A stretch of 37,655 nt of DNA from Frankiales bacterium (GTDB taxonomy: Bacteria; Actinomycetota; Actinomycetes; Mycobacteriales; SCTD01). Shown here in pieces: positions 1 through 6,598 of the stretch. Numbering within the stretch: the stretch's first letter is position 1; every line of letters begins with the position of its first letter. Location: assembly GCA_025966295.1 (NCBI GenBank), contig JAOPVD010000034.1, positions 1 through 37,655 on the forward strand, written 5' to 3'. The notes beneath the pieces were generated by a model. It was not told where the DNA came from, did not search any database, and saw only the letters and a list, made by a program, of their open reading frames with translations. Position numbers and translations under genes: made by a program.

Positions 1-1269
1 GTCTGAGCCCTCCGAACGTGGGCGCTGGTTCCGTGGATCACCGGAGGGGGGCGGGGGGGCCGAGGGGGCCGGAGCGACGGTGGGGGGGACCGGGGGTGCG
101 GTACCGGTGATGTCGAGGCGACGCTCGAGGCGCTCGAGGCGGGTCATCATGGCGGCGTCGTCGGAGGACGCGGAGGGCAGCAGCACCCGGGCGCAGACCA
201 GCTCGAGGAGCAGCCGCGGCGAGGTGGTGCCGCGCATCTCGGTCAGTCCGGCGTGGAACAGGTCCGCGGCCCGCGACAGGCCGGCGGTGCCGAGCGAGGC
301 GGCCTGCCGGGCCATCGCGGCGAGCTGGTCGGGCGGGCAGTCGAGCAGCCCCTTGTCGCCGGCCTCGGGTACGGCGTCGAGCACCACCAGGTCGCGCAAC
401 CGCTCCAGGACGTCGGCGGCGAACCGGCGCGGGTCGTGGCCGTTCTCCATGACCCGGTCGACGGTGGCGAACACGGCCGCGCCGTCCCGGACCGCGAACG
501 CGTCCACGACGTCGTCGAGCAGCGTGTCCGGGGTGACCCCGAGCAGCGAGGCGGCGGCCTCGCGGGTGACGCCGGCACTGCCGGCCGACGCCAGCACCTG
601 GTCCAGGATCGACAGTCCGTCACGGGCGCTGCCGGCGGCCGCCCGCACCACCAGCGGCAGCACCGTCGGGTCGACGGCGATGCCCTCCTTGTCGACGACG
701 TCCTGCAGCAGCGCGGTGAGCTCGCGGCGCGGCATCAGCCGGAACGGGTAGTGGTGGGTGCGCGAGCGGATGGTGGCGAGCACCTTCTCCGGCTCGGTGG
801 TCGCGAACACGAAGCGCAGGAAGTCCGGCGGTTCCTCGACCAGCTTGAGGAGGGCGTTGAAGCCCTCCCGCGACACCATGTGCGCCTCGTCGATGATGTA
901 GATCTTGAACTGGCTGGAGACGGGCGCGTAGAAGGCCCGCTCACGCAGGTCGCGGGCGTCGTCGACACCACCGTGCGAGGCCGCGTCGATCTCGACGACG
1001 TCCAGCGAGCCGGGGCCCATGGGGGCCAGCGCGATGCAGCTGTCGCAGAGCCCGCACGGGTCGGGCGTGGGGCCCTTCTCGCAGTTGAGGGAGCGGGCCA
1101 GGATCCGGGCGCTGGACGTCTTGCCGCATCCGCGCGGACCGCTGAACAGGTACGCGTGGTGCACGCGTCCGTTGCGGAGCGCCTGCTGGAGGGGGCCGGT
1201 GACGTGCTCCTGGCCCTTGACCTCGGCGAAGCTCCCGGGCCGGTACTTCCGGTACAGCGCCAGGCTCAC
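1..1269 (-). CDS. dnaX: DNA polymerase III subunit gamma/tau (C-terminus cut by window edge)
   Basis: This is the clamp-loader ATPase of the replicative polymerase, acting in the cytoplasm at the fork. The protein begins MSLALYRKYRP and carries the Walker A motif GPRGCGKT near residue 40. A zinc-binding Cys cluster follows (CEKGPTPDPCGDCDSC), then the DEAH Walker B box and an SRTHHYPFRL sensor region. About 423 codons are visible; a Pro-rich linker begins at the left edge and no stop is reached, so the tau tail is outside. The start is GTG at 1269, with GGAGG eight bases upstream; the ATG inside that region hits a stop after three codons. The SRP RNA lies just upstream on the same strand, a common actinobacterial order. 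The family call is certain. Confidence 0.96.
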   Translation of the reverse strand, partial: MSLALYRKYRPGSFAEVKGQEHVTGPLQQALRNGRVHHAYLFSGPRGCGKTSSARILARSLNCEKGPTPDPCGLCDSCIALAPMGPGSLDVVEIDAASHGGVDDARDLRERAFYAPVSSQFKIYIIDEAHMVSREGFNALLKLVEEPPDFLRFVFATTEPEKVLATIRSRTHHYPFRLMPRRELTALLQDVVDKEGIAVDPTVLPLVVRAAAGSARDGLSILDQVLASAGSAGVTREAAASLLGVTPDTLLDDVVDAFAVRDGAAVFATVDRVMENGHDPRRFAADVLERLRDLVVLDAVPEAGDKGLLDCPPDQLAAMARQAASLGTAGLSRAADLFHAGLTEMRGTTSPRLLLELVCARVLLPSASSDDAAMMTRLERLERRLDITGTAPPVPPTVAPAPSAPPPPSGDPRNQRPRSEGSD

Positions 1270-1300
1270 GCGGTCATCCTCCCTGGGGCTCCAGCTGAAG

Positions 1301-1390
1301 GACCCCTCGCGCACCCGCCCAGAGCCCGCCTGCCCTTGCTGCCTTCCGGCCCTGGGGGAGTTCAGCGAGATGGGCGCCGCACGAGGGGTC
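1301..1390 (-). ncRNA. ffs: Small signal recognition particle RNA (4.5S RNA)
   Basis: Read on the minus strand, 1390 to 1301, the ends GACCCCTCG and CGAGGGGTC pair perfectly. The middle contains the universal SRP helix-8 signature GGAAGGCAGCAAGGGCAGGC (about 1326-1345), the Ffh-binding asymmetric loop and the GGAA tetraloop. The roughly 90-nt length fits the small bacterial SRP RNA lacking an Alu domain. It lies between dnaX and tRNA-Ser, as in many actinobacteria. The exact ends are taken from the terminal stem and may be a few bases longer. Confidence 0.95.
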
Positions 1391-1471
1391 TGCTGCCACT
1401 CTAGCCCGGGCTGCGGGCAGCGTCGGGAGCGCCGTACCCGGCCCGCGGCGCGACCTTGTAATCTCGTCGGC

Positions 1472-1560
1472 GGAGGATTCGCCTAGTTGGCCTATGGCGC
1501 ACGCTTGGAAAGCGTGTTGGGGGCAACCCCTCGCGAGTTCGAATCTCGCATCCTCCGCCA
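1472..1560 (+). tRNA. tRNA-Ser, anticodon GGA
   Basis: The acceptor strands GGAGGAT (1472-1478) and ATCCTCC (1550-1556) pair, followed by G and an encoded CCA. The anticodon loop reads CTTGGAAAG with GGA as anticodon. A long variable arm (GTTGGGGGCAACCCC region) marks a class II tRNA, and the T-arm GCGAG-TTCGAAT-CTCGC is intact. It reads UCC/UCU serine codons. Confidence 0.97.
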
Positions 1561-1567
1561 CCACGAC

Positions 1568-1597
1568 GAGCCCGTCCCCTGCCAAGGGGGCGGGTTC
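1568..1597. terminator. Bidirectional terminator hairpin between tRNA-Ser and the convergent gene
   Basis: Arms 1568-1580 and 1585-1597 form a 13-bp stem (two G-U pairs) around the loop GCCA, eight bases after the tRNA CCA end. There is no U-run, as is usual for actinobacterial stem-only terminators. It also sits just past the stop of the minus-strand gene at 1609. Confidence 0.65.
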
Positions 1598-1608
1598 GGT
1601 CGCTTCCG

Positions 1609-1995
1609 CTACAGGATCAGGGCGCGCTGGGACGGCGCGAACACCGCGTCCCCGGTGTAGCTGACGACGACCTGGTCGGCGTCCAGCGGCAGGGCCCAGC
1701 GGGCCGTGACGCTGCCGCCGCTCACCTGCGCCTGGGCGAGGACCTGCTCACCGGCCTGCACCAGCAGCCAGCCGCCGGGGCTGCCGGCCCCGGCGCCGGC
1801 CTTGACGGGCTTGACGGTGGCGGTGGTGGTGCGGACCCCGTCGGTCGCGGTGCTGGTGACGACCGACAGCACCGTGGCGACCTTGCGGTCCGGGATCGGC
1901 CCGGCGTCGCGCGCAGCGACAGCGGCGCCCAACCCGACGGCCTCCCGCATATCGACGTCGCTCTGGTCCTGGCGCGGTACGGCGTTGTCGGGCAT
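1609..1995 (-). CDS. Hypothetical protein with C-terminal Ig-like strand motif
   Basis: The 128-residue protein starts at ATG 1995, chosen because AGGAGAAGG lies just upstream; the open frame continues further but only as a shadow of the gene at 2408. No signal peptide or membrane segment is visible. The last third (VSYTGDAVFAPSQ) resembles the final strands of bacterial Ig-like group 3 domains, which often end in a YSGDANFAPS-type motif. The middle is rich in Val, Thr and Ala with beta-strand character. It is divergent from the riboswitch-controlled secreted protein across a 412-bp intergenic region. I do not recognise a specific function; an adhesive or structural beta-sandwich is possible. 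Confidence 0.6.
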   Translation of the reverse strand: MPDNAVPRQDQSDVDMREAVGLGAAVAARDAGPIPDRKVATVLSVVTSTATDGVRTTTATVKPVKAGAGAGSPGGWLLVQAGEQVLAQAQVSGGSVTARWALPLDADQVVVSYTGDAVFAPSQRALIL

Positions 1996-2066
1996 GACCT
2001 TCTCCTGGGCACTCGGTCCTGGCCCGGCTCGGCCAGTCGCCACCCACGGTCCTCTGCCGGTTTCGT

Positions 2067-2094
2067 CGGTTCTGTCTCCCCGGCGACAGAACCG
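2067..2094. promoter_or_regulatory. Perfect 10-bp inverted repeat in the divergent intergenic region
   Basis: CGGTTCTGTC (2067-2076) and GACAGAACCG (2085-2094) are exact reverse complements around an 8-nt spacer, about 72 bp upstream of the gene starting at 1995. The arms are less GC-rich than their surroundings. It could be a protein operator or an RNA hairpin in the leader of the minus-strand gene. The remainder of 1996-2303 shows no gene I can support. Confidence 0.45.
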
Positions 2095-2303
2095 CTGTCC
2101 GGCTGGCGACATGGACGGGTGTTCACCCCGGGGCAGGTCCTGACGGCGCCGGGGCCGGCCGGGGTTCCACTCGACGTACTCGGTGCGGGTGGCCGAGGTG
2201 ACTCGGTCAGCACGTCCCCCCGACCTATCCGCGGGCGTGCGTTCACCCGTCCGGGTGGTGGCCGGCCGAGGCCGTACCCCCGGCCGGTACCGCCGCGATG
2301 ACG

Positions 2304-2396
2304 GGGTGGAGCAGCCGCTCCCGACAAAGGCAAACCCGTCGCGATGCGGGGACGCAAAGCCACGGGGCCTCGCCTGCCGAGGTAGCCCAGCCGCCC
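2304..2396 (+). promoter_or_regulatory. Cyclic-di-GMP-I (GEMM) riboswitch
   Basis: The conserved core is plainly present: AAAGGCAAACC (2326-2336), GGGACGCAAAGCC (2349-2361), CACGGGG-CCT (2361-2370) and CCGAGGTAGCC (2377-2387). A GCGA tetraloop caps the first hairpin, and CCTCG/CGAGG pair in the second. The position aligning with Vc2 G20 is G, as in c-di-GMP rather than cGAMP aptamers. The closing helix is less clear; GGGTGG (2304-2309) can pair with CCGCCC (2391-2396). The Shine-Dalgarno GAGGAG (2398-2403) follows directly, and CTCC near 2317-2321 could pair with it or with GGAGC at 2308-2312, so control of translation is likely. Ligand preference is inferred from sequence only. Confidence 0.9.
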
Positions 2397-2407
2397 AGAG
2401 GAGAACC

Positions 2408-3283
2408 ATGCGCATCCGTACCGCCGCCATCCCGGCCGGGGTTGCCCTGTTCCTGGTGACTGCCGTCGCCGGGCCCGCCACCGCAGCCGCCTCCCCCGAC
2501 ACCGACCGGGACGGGATGTCGAACGCCTGGGAGAAGGCCCACAAGCTCAACCCCCGGAACGCGGCCGACGCCAAGACCGACCTCGACCAGGACGGTCTGA
2601 ACAACCTGGCCGAGTACCGGCTCAAGGGCAACCCGCGGGACGAGGACACCGACAACGACGGCCAGGACGACGGCGACGAGCGCTCGAGCCGCACCCGCGT
2701 CGACAAGGCCGACACCGACGGCGACCGGGTCCCGGACGGCGACGAGGACGCCGACCGCGACGGCATCGCCAACGAGGACGAGGACGACGCCACGGAGGCC
2801 TGCAAGGCCGACGACGACGACGTGGACGGGGACAACGTCGACGACGAGGACGAGAACGAGCAGCGCCTCAAGGTCGGTTCCGCCGACAGCGACCGGGACG
2901 GCATCCGGGACGGTGACGAGGACGCCGACGGCGATGGCGAGGCCAACGAGGACGAGGACGACCTGGTCGTCGACAAGTGCAGCGGCGACCGCAACGGCGA
3001 CGGACGCGACGACGAGGACGCAGGTGACGCCTTCGGCACGATCACGTCCTACGACGCCGACAGCGGCGTGCTCAGCCTGGTGGCCCCCAACGGCAGGCAG
3101 CTCACGGTGCCGGTCACCGACGAGACCGAGATCGAGCTCGTCGGCCCCGGCAAGGACGCTGACGGCACCGTCGAGGACCTGCAGGCCGGCCGCGGTGTCG
3201 CGGAGCTCGACATCGAGGACGGCGCGCTGGAGGAGATCGCGCTGCTGCCGGCGCAGGAGCCGGGCGCGCCCGCCGCAGCTTGA
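2408..3283 (+). CDS. Secreted acidic protein with thrombospondin type-3/EF-like Ca-binding repeats and a DUF5666-like C-terminal domain
   Basis: The 291-residue protein has a Sec signal peptide (MRIRTAAIPAGVALFLV to about AGPATA-AAS, residues 1-26). Residues about 30-205 are a run of Asp-rich calcium loops of the DxDxDGxxD type (DTDRDGMSNAWE, DLDQDGLNNLAEY, DTDNDGQDDGDE, DSDRDGIRDGDE and DADGDGEANEDE). Residues about 210-285 (AFGTITSYDADSGVLSLVAPNG, then VPVTDETEIEL) resemble DUF5666, a small beta domain of exported proteins. There is no sortase or lipobox signal. ATG 2408 follows GAGGAG at proper spacing and lies immediately after a c-di-GMP aptamer, so its synthesis is probably set by the sessile/motile second messenger. 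A role in cell-surface or matrix Ca binding is inferred. Confidence 0.88.
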   Translation: MRIRTAAIPAGVALFLVTAVAGPATAAASPDTDRDGMSNAWEKAHKLNPRNAADAKTDLDQDGLNNLAEYRLKGNPRDEDTDNDGQDDGDERSSRTRVDKADTDGDRVPDGDEDADRDGIANEDEDDATEACKADDDDVDGDNVDDEDENEQRLKVGSADSDRDGIRDGDEDADGDGEANEDEDDLVVDKCSGDRNGDGRDDEDAGDAFGTITSYDADSGVLSLVAPNGRQLTVPVTDETEIELVGPGKDADGTVEDLQAGRGVAELDIEDGALEEIALLPAQEPGAPAAA

Positions 3284-3312
3284 TCCCGCCCTCTCGACCC
3301 CTTGGAGACCTC

Positions 3313-3669
3313 GTGCCGCACTCCCTCGGCGCCCCCCTCGGCTGGCCGGCCCGAGTGCCTGCCGCGCCGGAGCACCCGGCGCGGGCGGACTGCCGCTGCT
3401 ACTGGTGCTGCACCGCCGCCGCCGCCGAGCTCTACCGCGACGCCCTGGCCCGGGTGACCGAAATGAGCCTGACGGAGGCCGCCCGCGCCGCCGGCGCCCG
3501 GACTCCCGAGGAGGTGTCGGTGCTCGCCGCGGAGATCAGCAGCGAGCGTCAGCGGCTCGGGCCTGACGCCGCCGGCCGGGTGGAGGCTGTGGAGGGCCGC
3601 CATCAGGCGCCGGAGCCGACGGGTGCTCCTACTGCGGGCGCAGGGCCATCCACAGCGCCGTCGCGCTGA
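3313..3669 (+). CDS. Small hypothetical protein with a CxCxxCC motif
   Basis: A 118-codon frame starts at GTG 3313, preceded by GGAG at the right distance. It shows a Cys cluster near residue 30 (DCRCYWCC) and then amphipathic helices (AELYRDALARVTEMSLTEAARAAG) before a low-complexity tail. It begins 29 bp after the secreted Ca-repeat gene and could be cotranscribed. Its last 41 bases overlap the 3' end of the convergent regulator gene. The Cys motif and helices look coding, but I recognise no family; the C-terminal third may simply read through. Confidence 0.45.
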   Translation: MPHSLGAPLGWPARVPAAPEHPARADCRCYWCCTAAAAELYRDALARVTEMSLTEAARAAGARTPEEVSVLAAEISSERQRLGPDAAGRVEAVEGRHQAPEPTGAPTAGAGPSTAPSR

Positions 3670-4204
3670 CCTTGCCCGGGTTGCGCCAGGAGTGCGTCTG
3701 CACGGTGCGGAAGTGCAGCGAGTCCCCCGGCTTGAGCCGGTAGACCTGCTCGTTGACGACGAACTCCAGCTGGCCGTCGAGCACGTGGACCAGCTCCTCG
3801 CCGGGGTGCACCAGAGGGCGGTCGCCGCTGCTCGCGCCCGGCTCGACGGTGGCTCGGGCACCGGCCAGGAAGAAGCGCCCGTAGGTCCCGCTGATACCGG
3901 CCAGGCCGATGCCCGTGTGCGAGGTGTAGATCGGGCGCTGGTCGCCGTCCTTGGTGAAGACGGTGGGGTCGGAGGTGTCCCCCGCCTCGTCGACGAAGTA
4001 CGCCACCGGCCGCCCGAGCGCACCCGCCACCTTCAGCAGCGTGGTGATCGTGGGGACCATCCCGCCCTGCTCGATCTTGTGGATGGCCGCGGCCGAGACC
4101 TCGGAGCGCTCCGCCAGCTGCTGGAGCGACAGGCCGGCCTGCTTGCGCAGGGTGCGGACCTTCGGGCCGATGTCGGACACGATCCGTGTCAGCTCTTCGG
4201 TCAT
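3629..4204 (-). CDS. XRE-family transcriptional regulator with C-terminal cupin domain
   Basis: The 191-residue protein has an N-terminal helix-turn-helix at about residues 13-67 (VRTLRKQAGLSLQQLAERSE, VSAAAIHKIEQG). A cupin fold follows at about 115-185 (HPGEELVHVLDGQLEFVVN, LKPGDSLHF, HSWRNPG), which in this family senses a small ligand. ATG 4204 has AAGGAGGG upstream; a longer start at 4270 lacks a good site. It is divergent from the 4373 operon, and three copies of a palindrome GTTCA-N6-TGAAC lie between them, one over its own probable promoter. The same palindrome stands at the other promoters of the block to 19431, so I infer this is the regulator of the whole block, with autoregulation. 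Whether it represses or activates cannot be told. Confidence 0.93.
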   Translation of the reverse strand: MTEELTRIVSDIGPKVRTLRKQAGLSLQQLAERSEVSAAAIHKIEQGGMVPTITTLLKVAGALGRPVAYFVDEAGDTSDPTVFTKDGDQRPIYTSHTGIGLAGISGTYGRFFLAGARATVEPGASSGDRPLVHPGEELVHVLDGQLEFVVNEQVYRLKPGDSLHFRTVQTHSWRNPGKVSATALWMALRPQ

Positions 4205-4264
4205 GCCCCGCCCTCCCTCCTTGCCCGACCGGGATCCAGAAGGCTGGGCCGAGGTTGCGAACCC

Positions 4265-4280
4265 TTTCACAACCGTGAAC
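4265..4280. promoter_or_regulatory. Operator-like palindrome, site 1 (regulator promoter)
   Basis: TTTCA-CAACCG-TGAAC is a near-perfect inverted repeat with the same 5-6-5 layout as the other sites. On the minus strand it overlaps a plausible -35 (TTCACG) spaced 16 bp from CAACCT ahead of the XRE-cupin gene, suggesting autoregulation. Confidence 0.55.
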
Positions 4281-4313
4281 TCGGGCGTGGGCTTGACGCT
4301 GCTCCTCCGGGAT

Positions 4314-4329
4314 GTCCAACATAGTGAAC
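4314..4329. promoter_or_regulatory. Operator-like palindrome, site 2 (over the 4373 operon promoter)
   Basis: GTCCA-ACATAG-TGAAC shares its CATAG-TGAAC half exactly with the site at 19416-19431. CATAGT (4320-4325) is a candidate -10, with a TTGACG -35-like hexamer at 4293-4298 upstream, although the gap is wider than ideal. It lies 44 bp before the GTG of the flavoprotein gene. Confidence 0.65.
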
Positions 4330-4343
4330 GCTTCGTCCCCGAT

Positions 4344-4359
4344 GTTCAATGGCTTGTCC
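4344..4359. promoter_or_regulatory. Operator-like palindrome, site 3 (in the 4373 leader)
   Basis: GTTCA-ATGGCT-TGTCC keeps one consensus half and part of the other. Its centre is 30 bp from that of site 2, about three helical turns, which would suit cooperative binding. It covers the ATG at 4349, which I reject as a start codon. Confidence 0.4.
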
Positions 4360-4372
4360 CGAAGGAGTTCAC

Positions 4373-5704
4373 GTGTCCCGTCGCATCGTCATCGTTGGTG
4401 GAGGTGCCGCCGGCATCGGTGCGGCAGGTGCGGCCAAGGGCACCGACCCGACCGCCGAGATCACCGTGTTCACCGAGTACCAGGACGCGGCCTACAGCCC
4501 GTGCGGCATCCCCTACGTGCACGGCAAGGAGATCCCCGACTTCGAGCGCCTGTTCCTCGGAACCAAGCAGCAGTACGCCGACCAGGGGATCGACATCCGC
4601 TACGAGACCCGGGTCGACAGCTACGACCTGGGCGCCAAGACGGTCTCGGTCGGAGGGCAGCAGCTGCCGTTCGACGCCCTGGTGGTGGGCAGCGGCTGGA
4701 ACTACGGCAAGCCCGACGTGCCCGGTAACGAGCTGTCCGGGATCTACTACATGAAGAACATCCGCGAGGCCATGGAGTGGGACAAGGTCCTCGACACCGT
4801 GAAGAGCGCGGTCGTCCTGGAGGCCGGACCGCTCGGACTCGAGATGGTCACGGCCCTCGCCCACCGCGGGATCGAGACGCACCTCGTCGACCCGACCCCG
4901 TGGGCGCTGTCGATGGCGACCGACCCCGACATCGCCAAGCCCGTCGAGGACTCCTGGGTCGAGATGGGCGTCCACCTGCACTTCAACACCAAGCTGGAGG
5001 AGATCCTCGGCGACGAGAACGGCGCCGTCCGCGGAGTCCGCACCTCCGACGGCGACATCCCCTGCCAGCTGCTGGTCGTCGCCACGCACAAGGTCCCGAA
5101 CACTGACATCGGGCAGGCAGCGGGCCTCAAGGTCGGCTCGGCCGGTGGCTTCATCGTCGACGAGTCCATGGCCACCTCGGTGCCGGGCGTGTGGGCGGCC
5201 GGGGACTGCATCGAGGTACCGCACGGCGTCTCCAACGTGCCCGTGCAAGGCCTGTCCGGCAGCCACGCCTACGCCCAGGGCAAGGTGGCGGGCATCAACG
5301 CTGCCGGCGGGCAGCGCGCCTACCAGCCGGTCTACGTGCCGTGGGGCATGGTCGCCGGCAAGTGGATGATCGGCGGGGTGAGCTTCAGCGAGACCCTCGC
5401 GACCGCGCTCGGCGTGCCCTTCGTGATGGGCGTCGCGCAGGGCATCTCGCGCGCCCGGTACTACCCGGACATGAAGCCGGTGAAGGTGAAGCTGCTCGCC
5501 GAGCCGGGGACCCTGCGGCTCATCGGCGCCCAGATGGTGGGTGGCGAGGGCATCAAGGAGCGGGCAGACTTCCTGGCCATGGCAGTGCGTACCGGCATCA
5601 CGCTCAGGGACCTGGCCACCATGGAGAACGTGTACTCGCCGCCCATCGGCGCGCTCAACGAGCCGATCGCGCTGGCCGCGCAGAACGCGCTGTCGAAGCT
5701 GTGA
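4373..5704 (+). CDS. FAD-dependent pyridine nucleotide-disulfide oxidoreductase, CoA-disulfide reductase/NADH oxidase-like
   Basis: The 443-residue protein has an N-terminal FAD motif IVIVGGGAAGIGAAG and a single catalytic cysteine in AAYSPCGIPYVHG (C44), diagnostic of the CoA-disulfide reductase/NADH oxidase branch that uses one Cys redox centre. The second FAD motif is VPGVWAAGDCIEVP, and a C-terminal dimerisation domain is present. The NAD-binding loop is unusual: LEAGPLGLE instead of GGGxIGxE. GTG 4373 is preferred over ATG 4349 because AAGGAG lies 5 bp before it. It heads an eight-gene operon with the Sll0783-like protein and nitrile hydratase. The substrate is unknown; it may reduce a low-molecular-weight disulfide, or serve as the flavoenzyme of this cluster in place of the MSMEG_0569-type one. 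Confidence 0.9.
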   Translation: MSRRIVIVGGGAAGIGAAGAAKGTDPTAEITVFTEYQDAAYSPCGIPYVHGKEIPDFERLFLGTKQQYADQGIDIRYETRVDSYDLGAKTVSVGGQQLPFDALVVGSGWNYGKPDVPGNELSGIYYMKNIREAMEWDKVLDTVKSAVVLEAGPLGLEMVTALAHRGIETHLVDPTPWALSMATDPDIAKPVEDSWVEMGVHLHFNTKLEEILGDENGAVRGVRTSDGDIPCQLLVVATHKVPNTDIGQAAGLKVGSAGGFIVDESMATSVPGVWAAGDCIEVPHGVSNVPVQGLSGSHAYAQGKVAGINAAGGQRAYQPVYVPWGMVAGKWMIGGVSFSETLATALGVPFVMGVAQGISRARYYPDMKPVKVKLLAEPGTLRLIGAQMVGGEGIKERADFLAMAVRTGITLRDLATMENVYSPPIGALNEPIALAAQNALSKL

Positions 5705-5967
5705 GCGCACCCAGGCAGTCCTTCCCGCGCTGGCTGCGCAGCACCTCCGAGCACCACCTGCTGGTGGTCGCCCAGGCCAAGGTGGCGCGTCGCAACGGGC
5801 TGGTGCCGCCCAAGCCCCACGGTCTCGACATCTTCTGGCAGAAGGTCTACGCGCCCGTCTTCTACCTCCTGCCGTATTCGCTCCGGGCCAAGGCGGCCAA
5901 CGCCCTGCCCGGCAGCCACAAGCAGACCTGGCACCAGCCCGATCAGGTGAAGGGGCCGGCCGTCTGA
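5701..5967 (+). CDS. Small conserved-looking protein of unknown function (88 aa)
   Basis: It starts at GTG 5701, overlapping the previous stop as GTGA, so it is translationally coupled to the flavoprotein. The sequence is basic and aromatic (PRWLRSTSEHHLLVVAQAKV, then HGLDIFWQKVYAPVFYLLPY), with one short hydrophobic stretch near residues 46-58 that may touch the membrane. The C-terminus is polar and His/Gln-rich (SHKQTWHQPDQ). It does not resemble the small MSMEG_0570-type protein of Nit1C clusters as I recall it. I recognise no family; coupling argues for a role beside the flavoprotein, perhaps as a partner subunit. Confidence 0.75.
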   Translation: MSAPRQSFPRWLRSTSEHHLLVVAQAKVARRNGLVPPKPHGLDIFWQKVYAPVFYLLPYSLRAKAANALPGSHKQTWHQPDQVKGPAV

Positions 5968-6025
5968 GGCACGACCGCACGACCGCACGCAGAAACGACC
6001 CCTGTCGCCCTTGGAGGCAACACGC

Positions 6026-6517
6026 ATGAGCTCGCAGACCAACAACATCCCGAGGGCCCAAGAGGGCGACATCCTCTACGACACCAGCGAGAAGGTCTTC
6101 CCGGACATCCAGGCGGAGCCGGGTGAGACGGCCTTCGTGTTCATCCACTCGGTGCCCTTCGAGGGCTCCGTGGCGCTGGTCAACCTGCTCACCTCGACGC
6201 GCCTGCGTCGCAAGGGCTTCGACGTCAGCATCGTGCTGTACGGCCCGGCCGTCCTCATCGCCTCCGCCACCCGGGGCTACCCGTCCGTGGGCAAGGAGGG
6301 CTTCCCCGGCAACCTGTCGATGAACAAGCAGCTCAAGGTCCTCATGGACGAGGGCGCCAAGATCTACGCCTGCCGCTTCGCGATGGGTGCGCTCTACGGC
6401 ATGCGCGAGGACGACCTCATCGAGGGCGTCAAGGCCTTCAGCCCGCTCGACGTGCTCGACTCCGCGCTGACCGCGTGGCGTCAGAAGTCCTTCCAGCTCA
6501 ACACCTGGACGGTCTGA
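6026..6517 (+). CDS. MSMEG_0572/Sll0783 family nitrogen-starvation response protein (NitB-like)
   Basis: The 163-residue protein matches the family pattern closely: LYDTSEKVFPDIQAEPGETA, FIHSVPFEGSVALVNLLTST, RRKGFDVSIVLYGPAVL, GNLSMNKQL, YACRFAMGALYGMREDDLI and FSPLDVLDSAL. The fold is DsrE-like in character, with Cys near residue 117. Members sit in Nit1C clusters linked to nitrogen starvation and to cyanide assimilation, normally next to a nitrilase. Here the next gene is nitrile hydratase beta instead. ATG 6026 has GGAGG nine bases upstream. Biochemical function is not established for the family. Confidence 0.93.
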   Translation: MSSQTNNIPRAQEGDILYDTSEKVFPDIQAEPGETAFVFIHSVPFEGSVALVNLLTSTRLRRKGFDVSIVLYGPAVLIASATRGYPSVGKEGFPGNLSMNKQLKVLMDEGAKIYACRFAMGALYGMREDDLIEGVKAFSPLDVLDSALTAWRQKSFQLNTWTV

Positions 6518-6533
6518 CCGGCTTTCCTGCAAG

Positions 6534-6574
6534 GCGTCGTACGGCGGCCCCAGACCTCGGCCGTCGTACGACGC
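6534..6574 (+). promoter_or_regulatory. Strong intercistronic hairpin between the Sll0783-like gene and nitrile hydratase
   Basis: GCGTCGTACGGCGGCC (6534-6549) pairs with GGCCGTCGTACGACGC (6559-6574): 16 bp with one G-U pair and a 9-nt loop. There is no T-run after it, and the next ribosome site (AAGGA) begins about 15 bp later. It may attenuate transcription, or protect or process the mRNA so that nitrile hydratase is made at a different level from the upstream genes. Confidence 0.6.
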
Positions 6575-6598
6575 ACCACCCTCGAGGCAAGGACAGTC

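Noticed and set aside
2490..3030. DNA tandem repeat or CRISPR-like array
   Set aside because: The periodic GAC/GAG pattern encodes Asp-rich Ca loops in one frame; repeat units vary and there are no spacers.
1609..3045. A 478-codon minus-strand frame covering the Ig-like gene and the secreted Ca-repeat gene
   Set aside because: Upstream of 1995 it is a Ser/Arg-rich antisense image of the Asp-rich repeats; the ribosome site at ATG 1995 marks the true start.
4349..4372. ATG 4349 as the start of the flavoprotein gene
   Set aside because: It lies in operator site 3, and a strong AAGGAG serves GTG 4373, which puts the FAD motif at the normal distance from the N-terminus.
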